DNA from: Celeribacter sp. HF31
Lineage (GTDB): Bacteria > Pseudomonadota > Alphaproteobacteria > Rhodobacterales > Rhodobacteraceae
Direction of reading: 5' to 3'
Length of the DNA stretch: 64,000 nucleotides
Assembly (NCBI RefSeq): GCF_011806455.1
Contig: NZ_JAATOT010000003.1
Span: 372,001-436,000 of the forward strand
The translations under genes were made by a program, and so were the position numbers. Numbering within the stretch: the first letter of the stretch is position 1; every line of letters starts with the position of its first letter. The notes beneath the pieces were generated by a model. That model did not search any database. It had not been told where the DNA came from and saw only the letters and a list, made by a program, of their open reading frames with translations. Below are positions 43,584-51,703 of this stretch, in pieces.

Positions 43584-44951
43584 ATGACTTCTACAGACAT
43601 ACACCAGGGCTCGGGTGGCGAGGGTAAAAAGCTGTCGCTCACGGCCAAAATTATGATCGGGATGATCGCCGGGGTGATCCTTGGCGTGATTTTGAACATG
43701 GTCGATAACGCGTTCATCAACACGCATATCATTGGCGGGTTGTTCGCGATGATCGGCAAGATGTTCGTCAACGCGCTCAAGATGCTCGTTGTGCCGCTGG
43801 TCTTCTTTTCGCTTTTGACCGGGGTGACGGGCATCGGCGACATTCGTCTTTTGGGGCGGGTCGGTGGCAAAAGCTTCGGTCTTTACCTGATGACCACGGC
43901 GCTGGCGATCGGGATCGCCATTATCCTTGCGCTGATCATCGGGCCGGGGAACGGCTTTGATATGACCGGCGTCGACACGGGCGGCATCGCGGGGCGCGAG
44001 GCACCCACCGTATGGGATGTGTTCGCCGCCATCGTGCCGACCAACCCGGTTGCCGCTTTTGCCAACGGGGAAATGCTCCAGATCATCTTTTACACGATCA
44101 TTCTCGGGGTCGCTGTTCTGATGCTCGGCCATCGGTCGAAAGGTTTTGTCGAGGGCTGCGAATATATGAACGAGGTGATGATGAAGGTCGTGACCATCGT
44201 CATGAGCTTTGCCCCCATCGGTGTGTTCGTGTTGATCGCCAAGACCTTTACCGAGCAGGGTATCGAGTTGTTCATCCCCGTTCTGGCCTATGTCCTGACG
44301 CTGACGGGCGCGCTGTTCCTGCATCTTTTCATTACGCTGATGATCATGCTCAAACTGTTCACGGGAATGAGCCCTTTCACCTTCATGGCCAAGATTCGCC
44401 CGGCGCAGCTCTTCGCCTTTTCCACGGCCTCCTCGAACGCAACGATTCCCGTGACTTTGCGCTCCGTGACGGAACGCATGGGGGTGGATAATTCCGTGGC
44501 CTCCTTCTGTGTGCCTTTCGGCGCGACGATCAACATGGACGGCACTGCAATCATGCAGGGCGTGGCCACGGTGTTCCTCGCCAATGTCTACGGCATTGAT
44601 CTGGGCGTGATGGGCTATCTGACCGTGATCGCCATGGCGGTTCTGGCCTCTATCGGCACCGCTGGCGTGCCGGGTGTGGGTCTTGTGATGCTGACCATGG
44701 TGTTGGGTCAGGTGGGCTTGCCGATCGAGGGGATCGCACTGATTCTCGGCGTCGACCGCCTCATGGACATGATCCGAACGGCGGTGAACATCACCGGTGA
44801 CGCGGTGGTGACGACCATCGTTGCGAAAGGGGAGGGCAAGGTCGATATGTCGGTCTTTAACGACCCGAATGCAGGGCAAATCGCCGAAGAGGACATGCAT
44901 ATCGACGAAAGCGTCGAGGCGGAGCTTGCCGAAGCGGCTCATAAGCATTGA
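43584..44951 (+). CDS. Dicarboxylate/amino acid:cation symporter (SDF family)
   Basis: Inner-membrane sodium- or proton-coupled importer of C4-dicarboxylates or acidic amino acids, 455 residues. The SDF hallmark segments are FSTASSNATIPVTL (serine-rich hairpin 1), GATINMDGTAIMQGVATVF (the NMDGT motif) and LDRLMDMIRTAVNITGD-like helix 8 text (VDRLMDMIRTAVNITGD). ATG 43584 has AAGGGGA upstream; a frame from 43524 adds a non-conserved tail. The acidic C-terminus (ESVEAELAEAA) is long. Exact substrate unclear. Confidence 0.87.
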   Translation: MTSTDIHQGSGGEGKKLSLTAKIMIGMIAGVILGVILNMVDNAFINTHIIGGLFAMIGKMFVNALKMLVVPLVFFSLLTGVTGIGDIRLLGRVGGKSFGLYLMTTALAIGIAIILALIIGPGNGFDMTGVDTGGIAGREAPTVWDVFAAIVPTNPVAAFANGEMLQIIFYTIILGVAVLMLGHRSKGFVEGCEYMNEVMMKVVTIVMSFAPIGVFVLIAKTFTEQGIELFIPVLAYVLTLTGALFLHLFITLMIMLKLFTGMSPFTFMAKIRPAQLFAFSTASSNATIPVTLRSVTERMGVDNSVASFCVPFGATINMDGTAIMQGVATVFLANVYGIDLGVMGYLTVIAMAVLASIGTAGVPGVGLVMLTMVLGQVGLPIEGIALILGVDRLMDMIRTAVNITGDAVVTTIVAKGEGKVDMSVFNDPNAGQIAEEDMHIDESVEAELAEAAHKH

Positions 44952-44959
44952 GTGAAAAT

Positions 44960-44989
44960 GGTCCTTTCCGGGTTGCTTCGGGAAGGACC
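44960..44989. terminator. Bidirectional terminator between the symporter and the DeoR gene
   Basis: GGTCCTTTCCG (44960-44970) pairs with CGGGAAGGACC (44979-44989) with one T-G pair; loop GGTTGCTT. Minus-strand transcripts then read CATTTTCA. It lies between two convergent stops. Confidence 0.7.
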
Positions 44990-44990
44990 G

Positions 44991-45758
44991 TTAAACTTGA
45001 ATGATCCGGCAGCGATGTGCATCGCAGGTTTTCCTGACATCGTCTGAAAGCTGGGCCCCCGTCACGACCATGTCGTAGTCCCAGAGGTGCCCATGCTGGC
45101 ATGCCAGATCCAGATCGTATTTCTCACGATCCATCACCAGTATCGTCGTTTTGGCGCATTTGGAGATGGCTTTGCGGGCGGTCACTTCCTCGGAATTGTA
45201 ATCCATCACAGCCCCCGTCGAAGACAGCCCGCCACAGCTGAAAACAGCGTAATCGACACGGTAGTTCGCAAAGAACTCAAGGGACGCCACACCGATCAAA
45301 TCGAGATCACGCATCCGCACCGTGCCGCCCGCCATTTCCACCGAAACCCCCGGCGCGGATTGCAGGGCACAGACGGCGTGAATGCTATTGGTGGCGACGA
45401 AGAGATTCTCACGAGCGGCCAACAAACGCGCGCAATGTTCCACCGTCGTTCCGGTGCCCAAAGCCACGCGGCTGCGGTCTGGAATCAGGTTTTTGACGGC
45501 CAAGGCGATCCGTTGTTTCTCCTGGCGTGAGAGGCTTTCACGCGGCAGGTAGCCAATGTTTTCGCTTTGCTGTCTGAGGCGCGCGGCACCATTGCGCCGC
45601 TGGACCAGCCCCGCTTCATCCAGATCGCGTAAATCCGTACGAATGGTTTGAACCGACACGCCCAAACGGTCGGACAATTCCGCGGCAGAGCGCTCCCCGT
45701 GTTCAGACAGAAGCGCGATGATACGATCACGCCGCTCCCCCAAATCCAAACGTCTCAT
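44991..45758 (-). CDS. DeoR/GlpR-family transcriptional regulator
   Basis: A repressor of 255 residues from ATG 45758 (AAGGAA upstream). The N-terminal helix-turn-helix reads ERRDRIIALLSEHGERSAAELSDRLGVSVQTIRTDLRDLDEAGLV; the DeoRC sensor domain has ALGTGTTVEHCARLL, a sugar-phosphate-binding loop of this family. These regulators usually sense phosphorylated sugars. It is divergent from the importer operon at 45939, which carries a candidate operator, so it probably represses that operon and itself. Confidence 0.87.
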   Translation of the reverse strand: MRRLDLGERRDRIIALLSEHGERSAAELSDRLGVSVQTIRTDLRDLDEAGLVQRRNGAARLRQQSENIGYLPRESLSRQEKQRIALAVKNLIPDRSRVALGTGTTVEHCARLLAARENLFVATNSIHAVCALQSAPGVSVEMAGGTVRMRDLDLIGVASLEFFANYRVDYAVFSCGGLSSTGAVMDYNSEEVTARKAISKCAKTTILVMDREKYDLDLACQHGHLWDYDMVVTGAQLSDDVRKTCDAHRCRIIQV

Positions 45759-45890
45759 GATTTTCCTTCGAAAATGACTTTGAGTTTCATCAAGGTTAGG
45801 CGGCTTCGTTTTTTCGCGCAATAACATTAAAAAAGTTACGTTTTTGTCACAAAAACTTCGTGCGGTAAGGGAATAAGGCTCCTGTCAAAT

Positions 45891-45906
45891 ACTTTCGAAC
45901 GAAAGT
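45891..45906. promoter_or_regulatory. Candidate DeoR operator
   Basis: ACTTTCGAACGAAAGT is a perfect palindrome (45891-45906) in the 180-base divergent gap, 33 bases before the binding-protein start. DeoR/GlpR-type sites often contain TTTCG and CGAAA. A TTGTCA box lies at 45845, so it would sit downstream of a promoter. A weaker TTTTC-GAAAA pair lies near the regulator start (45761-45774). Confidence 0.5.
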
Positions 45907-45938
45907 GAAATCTTCAGGCCAAACTGCAGGAGAGCCCC

Positions 45939-46907
45939 ATGAAGACCGTCCTCACCACAACCGCTTTTGCCCTCATGGCCGGCACCGCCATGGCAGATAC
46001 GATCACCCTCTACACCTCCCAGCCGAACGCCGATGCCCAGCAGACCGTGGATGCCTTTATGGCTGCCAATCCGGGCACCGAAGTCGAGTGGGTGCGTGAC
46101 GGCACCACCAAATTGATGGCCCGCCTGCGCGCCGAGATCGAAGCGGGCAACCCGCAGCCCGACGTGCTTTTGATTGCCGACACCGTGACGCTCGAAGGCA
46201 TGGCGCAAGAGGGCCTTTTGCACGCCTATCAATCGCCTGAAGCCAGCAACTATGACGCGGCGCTCTATTCGCCGGAGGGCTACTACTACTCCACCAAGCT
46301 GATCACCACCGGCATCGTTTACAACACCGGCGTTGAGACCGCCCCGACCTCTTGGAAAGACCTCGAAGATGCGTCGATCAAAGGTCAGATCGCCATGCCC
46401 TCGCCGCTCTATTCCGGCGCCGCGCTGATCCATCTTGCCACGCTCACGGGCGATCAGGAGCTCGGCTGGGACTACTACGGCAAACTCGCCGCGAATGAGG
46501 CCCGCGCCCAGGGTGGCAATGGCGGTACCTTCAAAGCCGTCGCCTCCGGTGAGAAACCCTACGGCATGGTCGTCGACTTCCTCGCGATCCGCAACAAGGC
46601 GGACGGTTCTCCGGTCGATTTCATCTTCCCCGAAGAAGGCGTATCCTATGTGACCGAGCCGGTGGCGATCCTGTCCTCTGCCAAAAACGTCGAAGGTGCC
46701 GAGAAATTCGTCGACTTCGTTCTGAGCCAAGAGGGTCAGGATTTGGTGCTCGACATGGGCTACATCCCGGCACGGGACGGCATGGGGGTGCCGGCGGGTT
46801 TTCCGGCGCGCGAAGACATCAAATTGATGGCCTTTGACCCCGCTGAGGCGCTCGCCAATGCCGAGGCCAACAAAGCGAAATTCACCGAGCTGTTCGGCGC
46901 AGAGTAA
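45939..46907 (+). CDS. ABC transporter periplasmic binding protein (FbpA/AfuA-like)
   Basis: Periplasmic receptor of 322 residues with a signal peptide (1-19, cut at AMA-D). The mature part starts ITLYTSQPNADAQQTVDAF and includes ADVLLIADTVTLEGMAQEGLL-like text (PDVLLIADTVTLEGMAQ), as in the SBP_bac_6 group. Its relatives include FbpA (ferric iron) and AfuA (sugar phosphates). I cannot see the YxxxY iron-binding tyrosines clearly, so sugar-phosphate or other organophosphate ligands are plausible. The neighbours encode phosphatases and a DeoR regulator, which supports this. The stop overlaps the permease by one base. Confidence 0.82.
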   Translation: MKTVLTTTAFALMAGTAMADTITLYTSQPNADAQQTVDAFMAANPGTEVEWVRDGTTKLMARLRAEIEAGNPQPDVLLIADTVTLEGMAQEGLLHAYQSPEASNYDAALYSPEGYYYSTKLITTGIVYNTGVETAPTSWKDLEDASIKGQIAMPSPLYSGAALIHLATLTGDQELGWDYYGKLAANEARAQGGNGGTFKAVASGEKPYGMVVDFLAIRNKADGSPVDFIFPEEGVSYVTEPVAILSSAKNVEGAEKFVDFVLSQEGQDLVLDMGYIPARDGMGVPAGFPAREDIKLMAFDPAEALANAEANKAKFTELFGAE

Positions 46908-48610
46908 TGCAATCCGCCCTGCAAAAAGGAGGCAGCCGGTCCGAATCCCGGCTGCTTTCCGCCATTCTGATCCTCGCGCTTTGCCTGACGCTGGCCCCCG
47001 TTTTGCGGCTTTTCATCGAGGGCGTCACGGATCAGGGCGCGCCCTCTCTTTCGCTCGTAAAATCCGTTCTCGCGCAGGGTTCGACCCTAAACGCGCTCAA
47101 ACATTCGCTGATCACAGCGGGTCTTGGCACGTTGGTCTCCGTGGTTTTGGGAGCGGCTTTTGCCTTTCTCGTCGCGCTCACCGATTTGCGTGCGAAGGCA
47201 GCTTTGGTCTTTTGCCTGATGATCCCGATGATGATCCCGCCACAGATCACGGCGCTGTCCTGGACACAAATCATGGGTCCGTCTTCGGTGCTCTTGAAGA
47301 CCCTCGGCATTGCCCCGCCCCTGGGCGCGCCGCAGCCGCTTTATTCGCCTGAGGGCATCATTTTTTTGCTCGGCATTCAGCATATGTCGATCATCTTTCT
47401 GACGCTCCGCGCGGGGCTGCGGGCCATTCCGCAAGAGGTGGTCGAAGCCGCCCGGATCAGCGGCGCGCGGGGCTTTCGGACATGGCGGCAGGTGGTGATG
47501 CCGCTGACGCTCCCGAGCCTTGCGGCGGGCACCGCCATCACCTTTGTCACCGCTTTGGGCAATTTCGGCATCCCTGCGATGCTGGGCATTCCGGCGGGCT
47601 ATGTGACCCTGCCGACGCTGGTCTATCAAAAGCTCGCGGGTATGGGCACGACTGTGCTGGGCGAGGTTTCCGTTCTGGCGATGCTGATCGGCGCGGTCGC
47701 AATTGTCGGCATTCTGGTGCAGCGGTTTTTCCAGGGACGACAGAAACTCCATCTTGTCGGTTCCACCTCCCGTCCGCTTGCTATTCCTCTGGGTTCGGCA
47801 AGACTACCAGTGGAAATCCTGCTCTGGGCCGTGGTTTTCGTCATCCTTGTCTTGCCAATGTTTGGCCTCTTGGCGACGTCCTTGGTGCCCGCGTATGGTG
47901 TGCCCCTGCGGCTCGACACGATGACGCTGGCCTCTTGGGGGGAGGTGCTGTTTCGTCAGCCCGTAACGACCCGCTCCTTTGCCAATTCGTTCAGCCTCGC
48001 TCTGGGCGCGGCTGCTGTGTTGATGATGATCTGCCTGCCGCTGGCGTGGCTCATGGAACGCCACCCGACACCGCTGTCACGCCTCTTCGACAGCCTGCTC
48101 GATCTGCCTTACGCGCTTCCCGGCGTGGTCCTCTCGATTGCGATGATCCTTTTGCTGATCAAGCTACCCTTCACCGACGCGACGCTTTACGGCACGATCT
48201 GGATCATCTTCCTTGCCTATCTCGCGCGCTTCTTTGCGGTGATGTTCCGCCCGGTTCAGGCCAGCCTCAAACAGCTCGACCCAGCCATGGCCGAGGCCGC
48301 GCAATCGGTGGGGGCGGGGCTGTTTCAACGTCTGCGCGACGTGATCCTGCCGCTTTCCGCTCCGGCGGCTGCGGCGGGGGCGATCCTCGTCTTTCTCACC
48401 GCGTTCAACGAACTCACCGTCTCCGCGCTTTTGTGGTCTTCGGGCACCGAGACCCTGGGCGTGGTGATTTTCAATCTCGACGACAGCGGCGAAACCGCGA
48501 TGGCAAGTGCCCTAGCGATGACCATCGTCTTCGTGGTCATGGCACTTATGACCCTAATCCAGCTGTTTTCGCGTCGTTTTCCGAAAGGAGTGGTCCCATG
48601 GCAGACATAG
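46907..48610 (+). CDS. Fused double-domain ABC permease (FbpB/AfuB-like)
   Basis: Inner-membrane permease of 567 residues with two tandem permease domains (about 50-270 and 340-560). Both EAA loops are visible: EVVEAARISGARGFRTWRQV and AEAAQSVGAGLFQRLRDV, each followed by LPL. It forms the channel with the ATPase; a duplicated-fused permease is usual for this family. It overlaps the binding-protein stop by one base and the ATPase start by 13 bases. Confidence 0.87.
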   Translation: MQSALQKGGSRSESRLLSAILILALCLTLAPVLRLFIEGVTDQGAPSLSLVKSVLAQGSTLNALKHSLITAGLGTLVSVVLGAAFAFLVALTDLRAKAALVFCLMIPMMIPPQITALSWTQIMGPSSVLLKTLGIAPPLGAPQPLYSPEGIIFLLGIQHMSIIFLTLRAGLRAIPQEVVEAARISGARGFRTWRQVVMPLTLPSLAAGTAITFVTALGNFGIPAMLGIPAGYVTLPTLVYQKLAGMGTTVLGEVSVLAMLIGAVAIVGILVQRFFQGRQKLHLVGSTSRPLAIPLGSARLPVEILLWAVVFVILVLPMFGLLATSLVPAYGVPLRLDTMTLASWGEVLFRQPVTTRSFANSFSLALGAAAVLMMICLPLAWLMERHPTPLSRLFDSLLDLPYALPGVVLSIAMILLLIKLPFTDATLYGTIWIIFLAYLARFFAVMFRPVQASLKQLDPAMAEAAQSVGAGLFQRLRDVILPLSAPAAAAGAILVFLTAFNELTVSALLWSSGTETLGVVIFNLDDSGETAMASALAMTIVFVVMALMTLIQLFSRRFPKGVVPWQT

Positions 48611-49638
48611 ACATCACGTCTCTGGGCAAGGTTTTCGCAGGCGCCCCTGCGCTTCAGGACATTACAACCCGGTTCGAAGACGGCGAATTCGTCGCGCTTC
48701 TGGGGCCGTCGGGCTGTGGCAAGACGACGCTTTTGCGTCTGCTTGCGGGGTTCGACATGCCAAGCTCTGGCTCGATCCGCATCGGTGCGCGGCAGGTGGC
48801 GACGGCAACAAAAATGGTCCCGCCCGAAGAGCGCAACATCGGCTTCGTGTTCCAGTCTTACGCGCTCTGGCCGCATATGTCGGTACGTCGCAACGTGTCC
48901 TATCCGCTCGAAATCCGGAAACTGACAAAACCCGAGATCGCCGCGCAAACGGACGCCGCATTGGCCGCCACCGGATTGACGGATTACGCAGATCGTATGC
49001 CCTCAGATCTGTCGGGCGGGCAACGCCAAAGGGTCGCTCTGGCACGCTGTCTGGTTTCCGCGCCGGACGCGGTGTTGCTGGATGAGCCGCTCGCCAATCT
49101 CGACGTGGCCCTGCGTGCCTCGATGCAGGCGGTGTTCACCGATTTCCACAAACGCACCGGCGCGACCATGGTTTATGTCACCCATGATCAGGCCGAAGCC
49201 ATGGCGATGGCGGATCGTATTGCGGTGATGAATCAGGGTCTAATCCAGCAATTTGATACACCACAGACGCTCTATGAACGTCCGAAAAACCGTTTCGTCG
49301 CCGAATTTGTCGGGCGTGGCACTGTGGTGCCTGTGAGGGCGATTGAACACAATGAAAACCAGCTGCACGCGCATATTCTGGGCGCTCGCATTGCCGTTAA
49401 AAGCGAAGCGCAGTCCCAGGTCAGCCATGTCTGCCTGCGTCCCGAAAATCTGACGATTTCCGAGACCGGCGATCTGCGCGCCAAGGTGGCACGGGTCACC
49501 TATCTGGGTGGCAAATACCTTCTCGAAACCGTGTCCTCCTGCGGCACCCGTTTGCTGGCGGAGACGCGGGCGAAATTCGACGTGGGTGCGCAGCTTGGGC
49601 TCACCATCACGACCCCCTGGGCGTTTTCCGAGGATTAA
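48598..49638 (+). CDS. ABC transporter ATP-binding protein (FbpC/AfuC/MalK-like)
   Basis: Cytoplasmic ATPase of 346 residues. Walker A is GPSGCGKTT, Q-loop is VFQSYALWPHMSV, the signature is LSGGQRQRVALARC, Walker B is AVLLDEPLANLD and the H-loop is VTHDQAEAMAMAD. A C-terminal TOBE region (from about 240) includes VCLRPENLTI. ATG 48598 has AAAGGAG upstream and overlaps the permease end. It ends exactly where the metallo-hydrolase begins. Confidence 0.9.
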   Translation: MADIDITSLGKVFAGAPALQDITTRFEDGEFVALLGPSGCGKTTLLRLLAGFDMPSSGSIRIGARQVATATKMVPPEERNIGFVFQSYALWPHMSVRRNVSYPLEIRKLTKPEIAAQTDAALAATGLTDYADRMPSDLSGGQRQRVALARCLVSAPDAVLLDEPLANLDVALRASMQAVFTDFHKRTGATMVYVTHDQAEAMAMADRIAVMNQGLIQQFDTPQTLYERPKNRFVAEFVGRGTVVPVRAIEHNENQLHAHILGARIAVKSEAQSQVSHVCLRPENLTISETGDLRAKVARVTYLGGKYLLETVSSCGTRLLAETRAKFDVGAQLGLTITTPWAFSED

Positions 49639-50706
49639 ATGCAAAGCGTAAGACTTCTTTCCGGCATCGGGGACAAGGGCCCCGCCTGCATGCAGCTCAC
49701 CATCGACGACCGCATCTGGCTTTTGGATTGCGGCTTCGGACCCGAGGCGAATGCGCATTTTAATCCCGAATGGCTCACGGGCGCCGAGGCTGTGTTCATC
49801 ACGCACGACCACATCGACCATATCGGGGGGGCGTCTTATGCGGTGGAGGCGGGCTTACCGATCTACGCGACGGCTCAGACCGCAAAGGCCCTGCCGCCCG
49901 CAGCCAAGGTGCATCTTTTGCCCGAACAAGGCGAAAGCCTCATCCACGGCGTCAAACTCACCACAGGGCGCAATGGACATGCGATGGGCGGGGTTTGGAT
50001 GCATTTCGATCTGGGGGAGGGGCTGTTCTATTCCGGCGATTGGTCGGAAGAATCCGAGTGGTTCCCTCTCGATCTGCCGCCACCCGCCGCGACGGCCATT
50101 TTGGATTGCTCCTATCACCTCGACGATGTGCCGCAATCCGAGCGTTTCGCGGCTTTGGATGCTTTGCTTGATGGGTTGCATGGCCAAGTGCTTTTGCCTG
50201 TGCCTCCATCGGGACGCGCCGGTGAAATGGCGCTGCATCTGATCCGCCGCTACGGCATGGAAAGCGTTATGCTCGACCCGGAGTGTCAGTCCGCTCTGCG
50301 TGCCGCGCTGGCCAGTCACACCTTGAGCCCCGAGGTGCAAGAGATCGCGCCTCTGCTGAACCGTGGTCCGATGGAACAGGCCCGGTTTCTCATTTGCGAC
50401 ACGCCGAATGCCGATGGTGGCGCGGCTTGGGGCTATGTGCGGGCGTGGAATGAAAGCGGGCGTTTGGGACGTGACGCTCATGTCGTTTTCACCGGTCATA
50501 TGACTGCCCATGCCCGTGGAATTTGCGCGGTGCCCGGCGGGTATTTCCAGCGCTGGAACGTGCATCCGCCGCTGCGCGATCAGATTAAAATGCTTGACCG
50601 ATTGGGCGCAAAACGCTTTGCGCCCGCTTTTTGTGCCCAGCCGGAGGACTATCTGGTCGAGGATCTTGGCGTGGAGATTTTCCTCCACGATCCGGTGCGG
50701 CTATGA
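49639..50706 (+). CDS. MBL-fold hydrolase with beta-CASP-like architecture
   Basis: Predicted zinc hydrolase of 355 residues without signal peptide, so cytoplasmic. The metal motif HxHxDH is H56, H58, D60, H61 in ITHDHIDHIGG, and GHAMGG and YSGDWSEE are the later metal strands. An inserted segment (about 190-270, LLPVPPSGRAGEMALHLIRR) precedes a return to the fold with VFTGHMTAHARG and NVHPPLRDQIKML, a layout like CPSF73/RNase J beta-CASP nucleases. I infer nucleic-acid or phosphodiester cleavage but see no direct proof. ATG directly abuts the ATPase stop; it overlaps the next gene by four bases. Confidence 0.72.
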   Translation: MQSVRLLSGIGDKGPACMQLTIDDRIWLLDCGFGPEANAHFNPEWLTGAEAVFITHDHIDHIGGASYAVEAGLPIYATAQTAKALPPAAKVHLLPEQGESLIHGVKLTTGRNGHAMGGVWMHFDLGEGLFYSGDWSEESEWFPLDLPPPAATAILDCSYHLDDVPQSERFAALDALLDGLHGQVLLPVPPSGRAGEMALHLIRRYGMESVMLDPECQSALRAALASHTLSPEVQEIAPLLNRGPMEQARFLICDTPNADGGAAWGYVRAWNESGRLGRDAHVVFTGHMTAHARGICAVPGGYFQRWNVHPPLRDQIKMLDRLGAKRFAPAFCAQPEDYLVEDLGVEIFLHDPVRL

Positions 50707-51242
50707 GTGTTCTGCCCGCCAAAAATTTTTGCCTGATCCGCCATGGCGAAACCACGGCCAATGCCGATGAGATCATCGCCGGGCGCACGGATGTGTCGCT
50801 GACAGAACGGGGGCGGGATCAAGCGCGTGACCTGTTCAAACGCATATGGCCGGAGCATATCGTGCTCTACGCCAGCCCAATGTCACGGGCGCGCGAGACG
50901 TGTGAATTGGCCTTTCCCAACCAGCCATATGCCCTGCATGACGGTTTGCGTGAGCGGGATTGGGGTCTTTTTGAAGGGCAACCTTTGAGCGAGCAGCATG
51001 ACCGCGAGGCCACGCCCGAAGAGGGCGAAAGCTGGCCGTATATGCTCTCGCGTGTCGCGCAGGCGATTGTCGAGATTTGTGACACTTGCGAGGGCGCTTT
51101 GCCCGTTCTGGTCTGTCATTCCGGCGTCATCCGCGCCGCGCGAGTGCTTTGGACCACGGGGCATGTCGGCACGCGCCCACCCAATGCCACGCCGCTGTTG
51201 TTTGTGCGGTCTGGTCAAATTTTCGAGGAAACAGAGCTATGA
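50703..51242 (+). CDS. Histidine phosphatase family protein
   Basis: Phosphoglycerate mutase-like phosphatase of 179 residues. The nucleophile is H14 in LIRHGETTAN, R in SPMSRARET is the usual phosphate ligand, and LVCHSGVIRA carries the second catalytic His. The overall plan is close to small-molecule phosphatases such as CobC. Substrate unknown. It is coupled by ATGA to the metallo-hydrolase and to the next gene, so it works on the same imported compound or its breakdown product. Confidence 0.85.
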   Translation: MSVLPAKNFCLIRHGETTANADEIIAGRTDVSLTERGRDQARDLFKRIWPEHIVLYASPMSRARETCELAFPNQPYALHDGLRERDWGLFEGQPLSEQHDREATPEEGESWPYMLSRVAQAIVEICDTCEGALPVLVCHSGVIRAARVLWTTGHVGTRPPNATPLLFVRSGQIFEETEL

Positions 51243-51700
51243 CGCACCTCGGCAAACCCTGTGTGGTCTTCGATGTGGATGGAACGCTGGCGGAGTTCGA
51301 TGCGGGCAAACTCGGGCATCTCGTGCATGGGCTTGAAAAGCAATGGGATGAATTTCATGACGTCATGGCCGATGCGCCTTTGATTGCGCCTGTCGCCAAG
51401 CTGTTGCGCCGGTTGAAAGACAGCGGCGAGACCATCGTGATCTGTTCTGGTCGACCGGCGGGCTGGGCCGAGCATACGAAGGCGTGGCTGCGCAAACATG
51501 ACCTGCCGTTTGATGGCATTTACCTGCGGGCCGAGGATCAGGACAGGGCCAGCGATCCGGAGGTCAAACGCCGCGCTCTGGCGGAAATGAAAGCCGATGG
51601 TTTGGCGCCCTGGCTCGTCATTGATGACCGCAGTTCCGTGGTGGAGGCCTGGCGCGCAGAGGGTCTTGTTTGCCTGCAATGCGCGCCGGGCGATTTTTGA
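51239..51700 (+). CDS. HAD phosphatase resembling the 3'-phosphatase domain of polynucleotide kinase
   Basis: A 153-residue, single-domain HAD phosphatase. The nucleophile loop is FDVDGTLAEF (D12, D14); motif II is VICSGRPAGW; the C-terminus LVIDDRSSVVEAWRAEG and CAPGDF closely recalls the end of T4 polynucleotide kinase (AIDDR...VVEMW... GDF). In that enzyme this domain removes 3'-phosphates from nucleic acids. The kinase domain is absent here. It overlaps the histidine phosphatase by four bases and ends the operon; tenA faces it three bases away. Confidence 0.78.
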   Translation: MTHLGKPCVVFDVDGTLAEFDAGKLGHLVHGLEKQWDEFHDVMADAPLIAPVAKLLRRLKDSGETIVICSGRPAGWAEHTKAWLRKHDLPFDGIYLRAEDQDRASDPEVKRRALAEMKADGLAPWLVIDDRSSVVEAWRAEGLVCLQCAPGDF

Positions 51701-51703
51701 GGT

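Noticed and set aside
45939-46907. Binding protein as a plain ferric-iron receptor
   Set aside because: Overall family fits, but paired iron-binding tyrosines were not clear and neighbours are phosphatases, so I left the ligand open.
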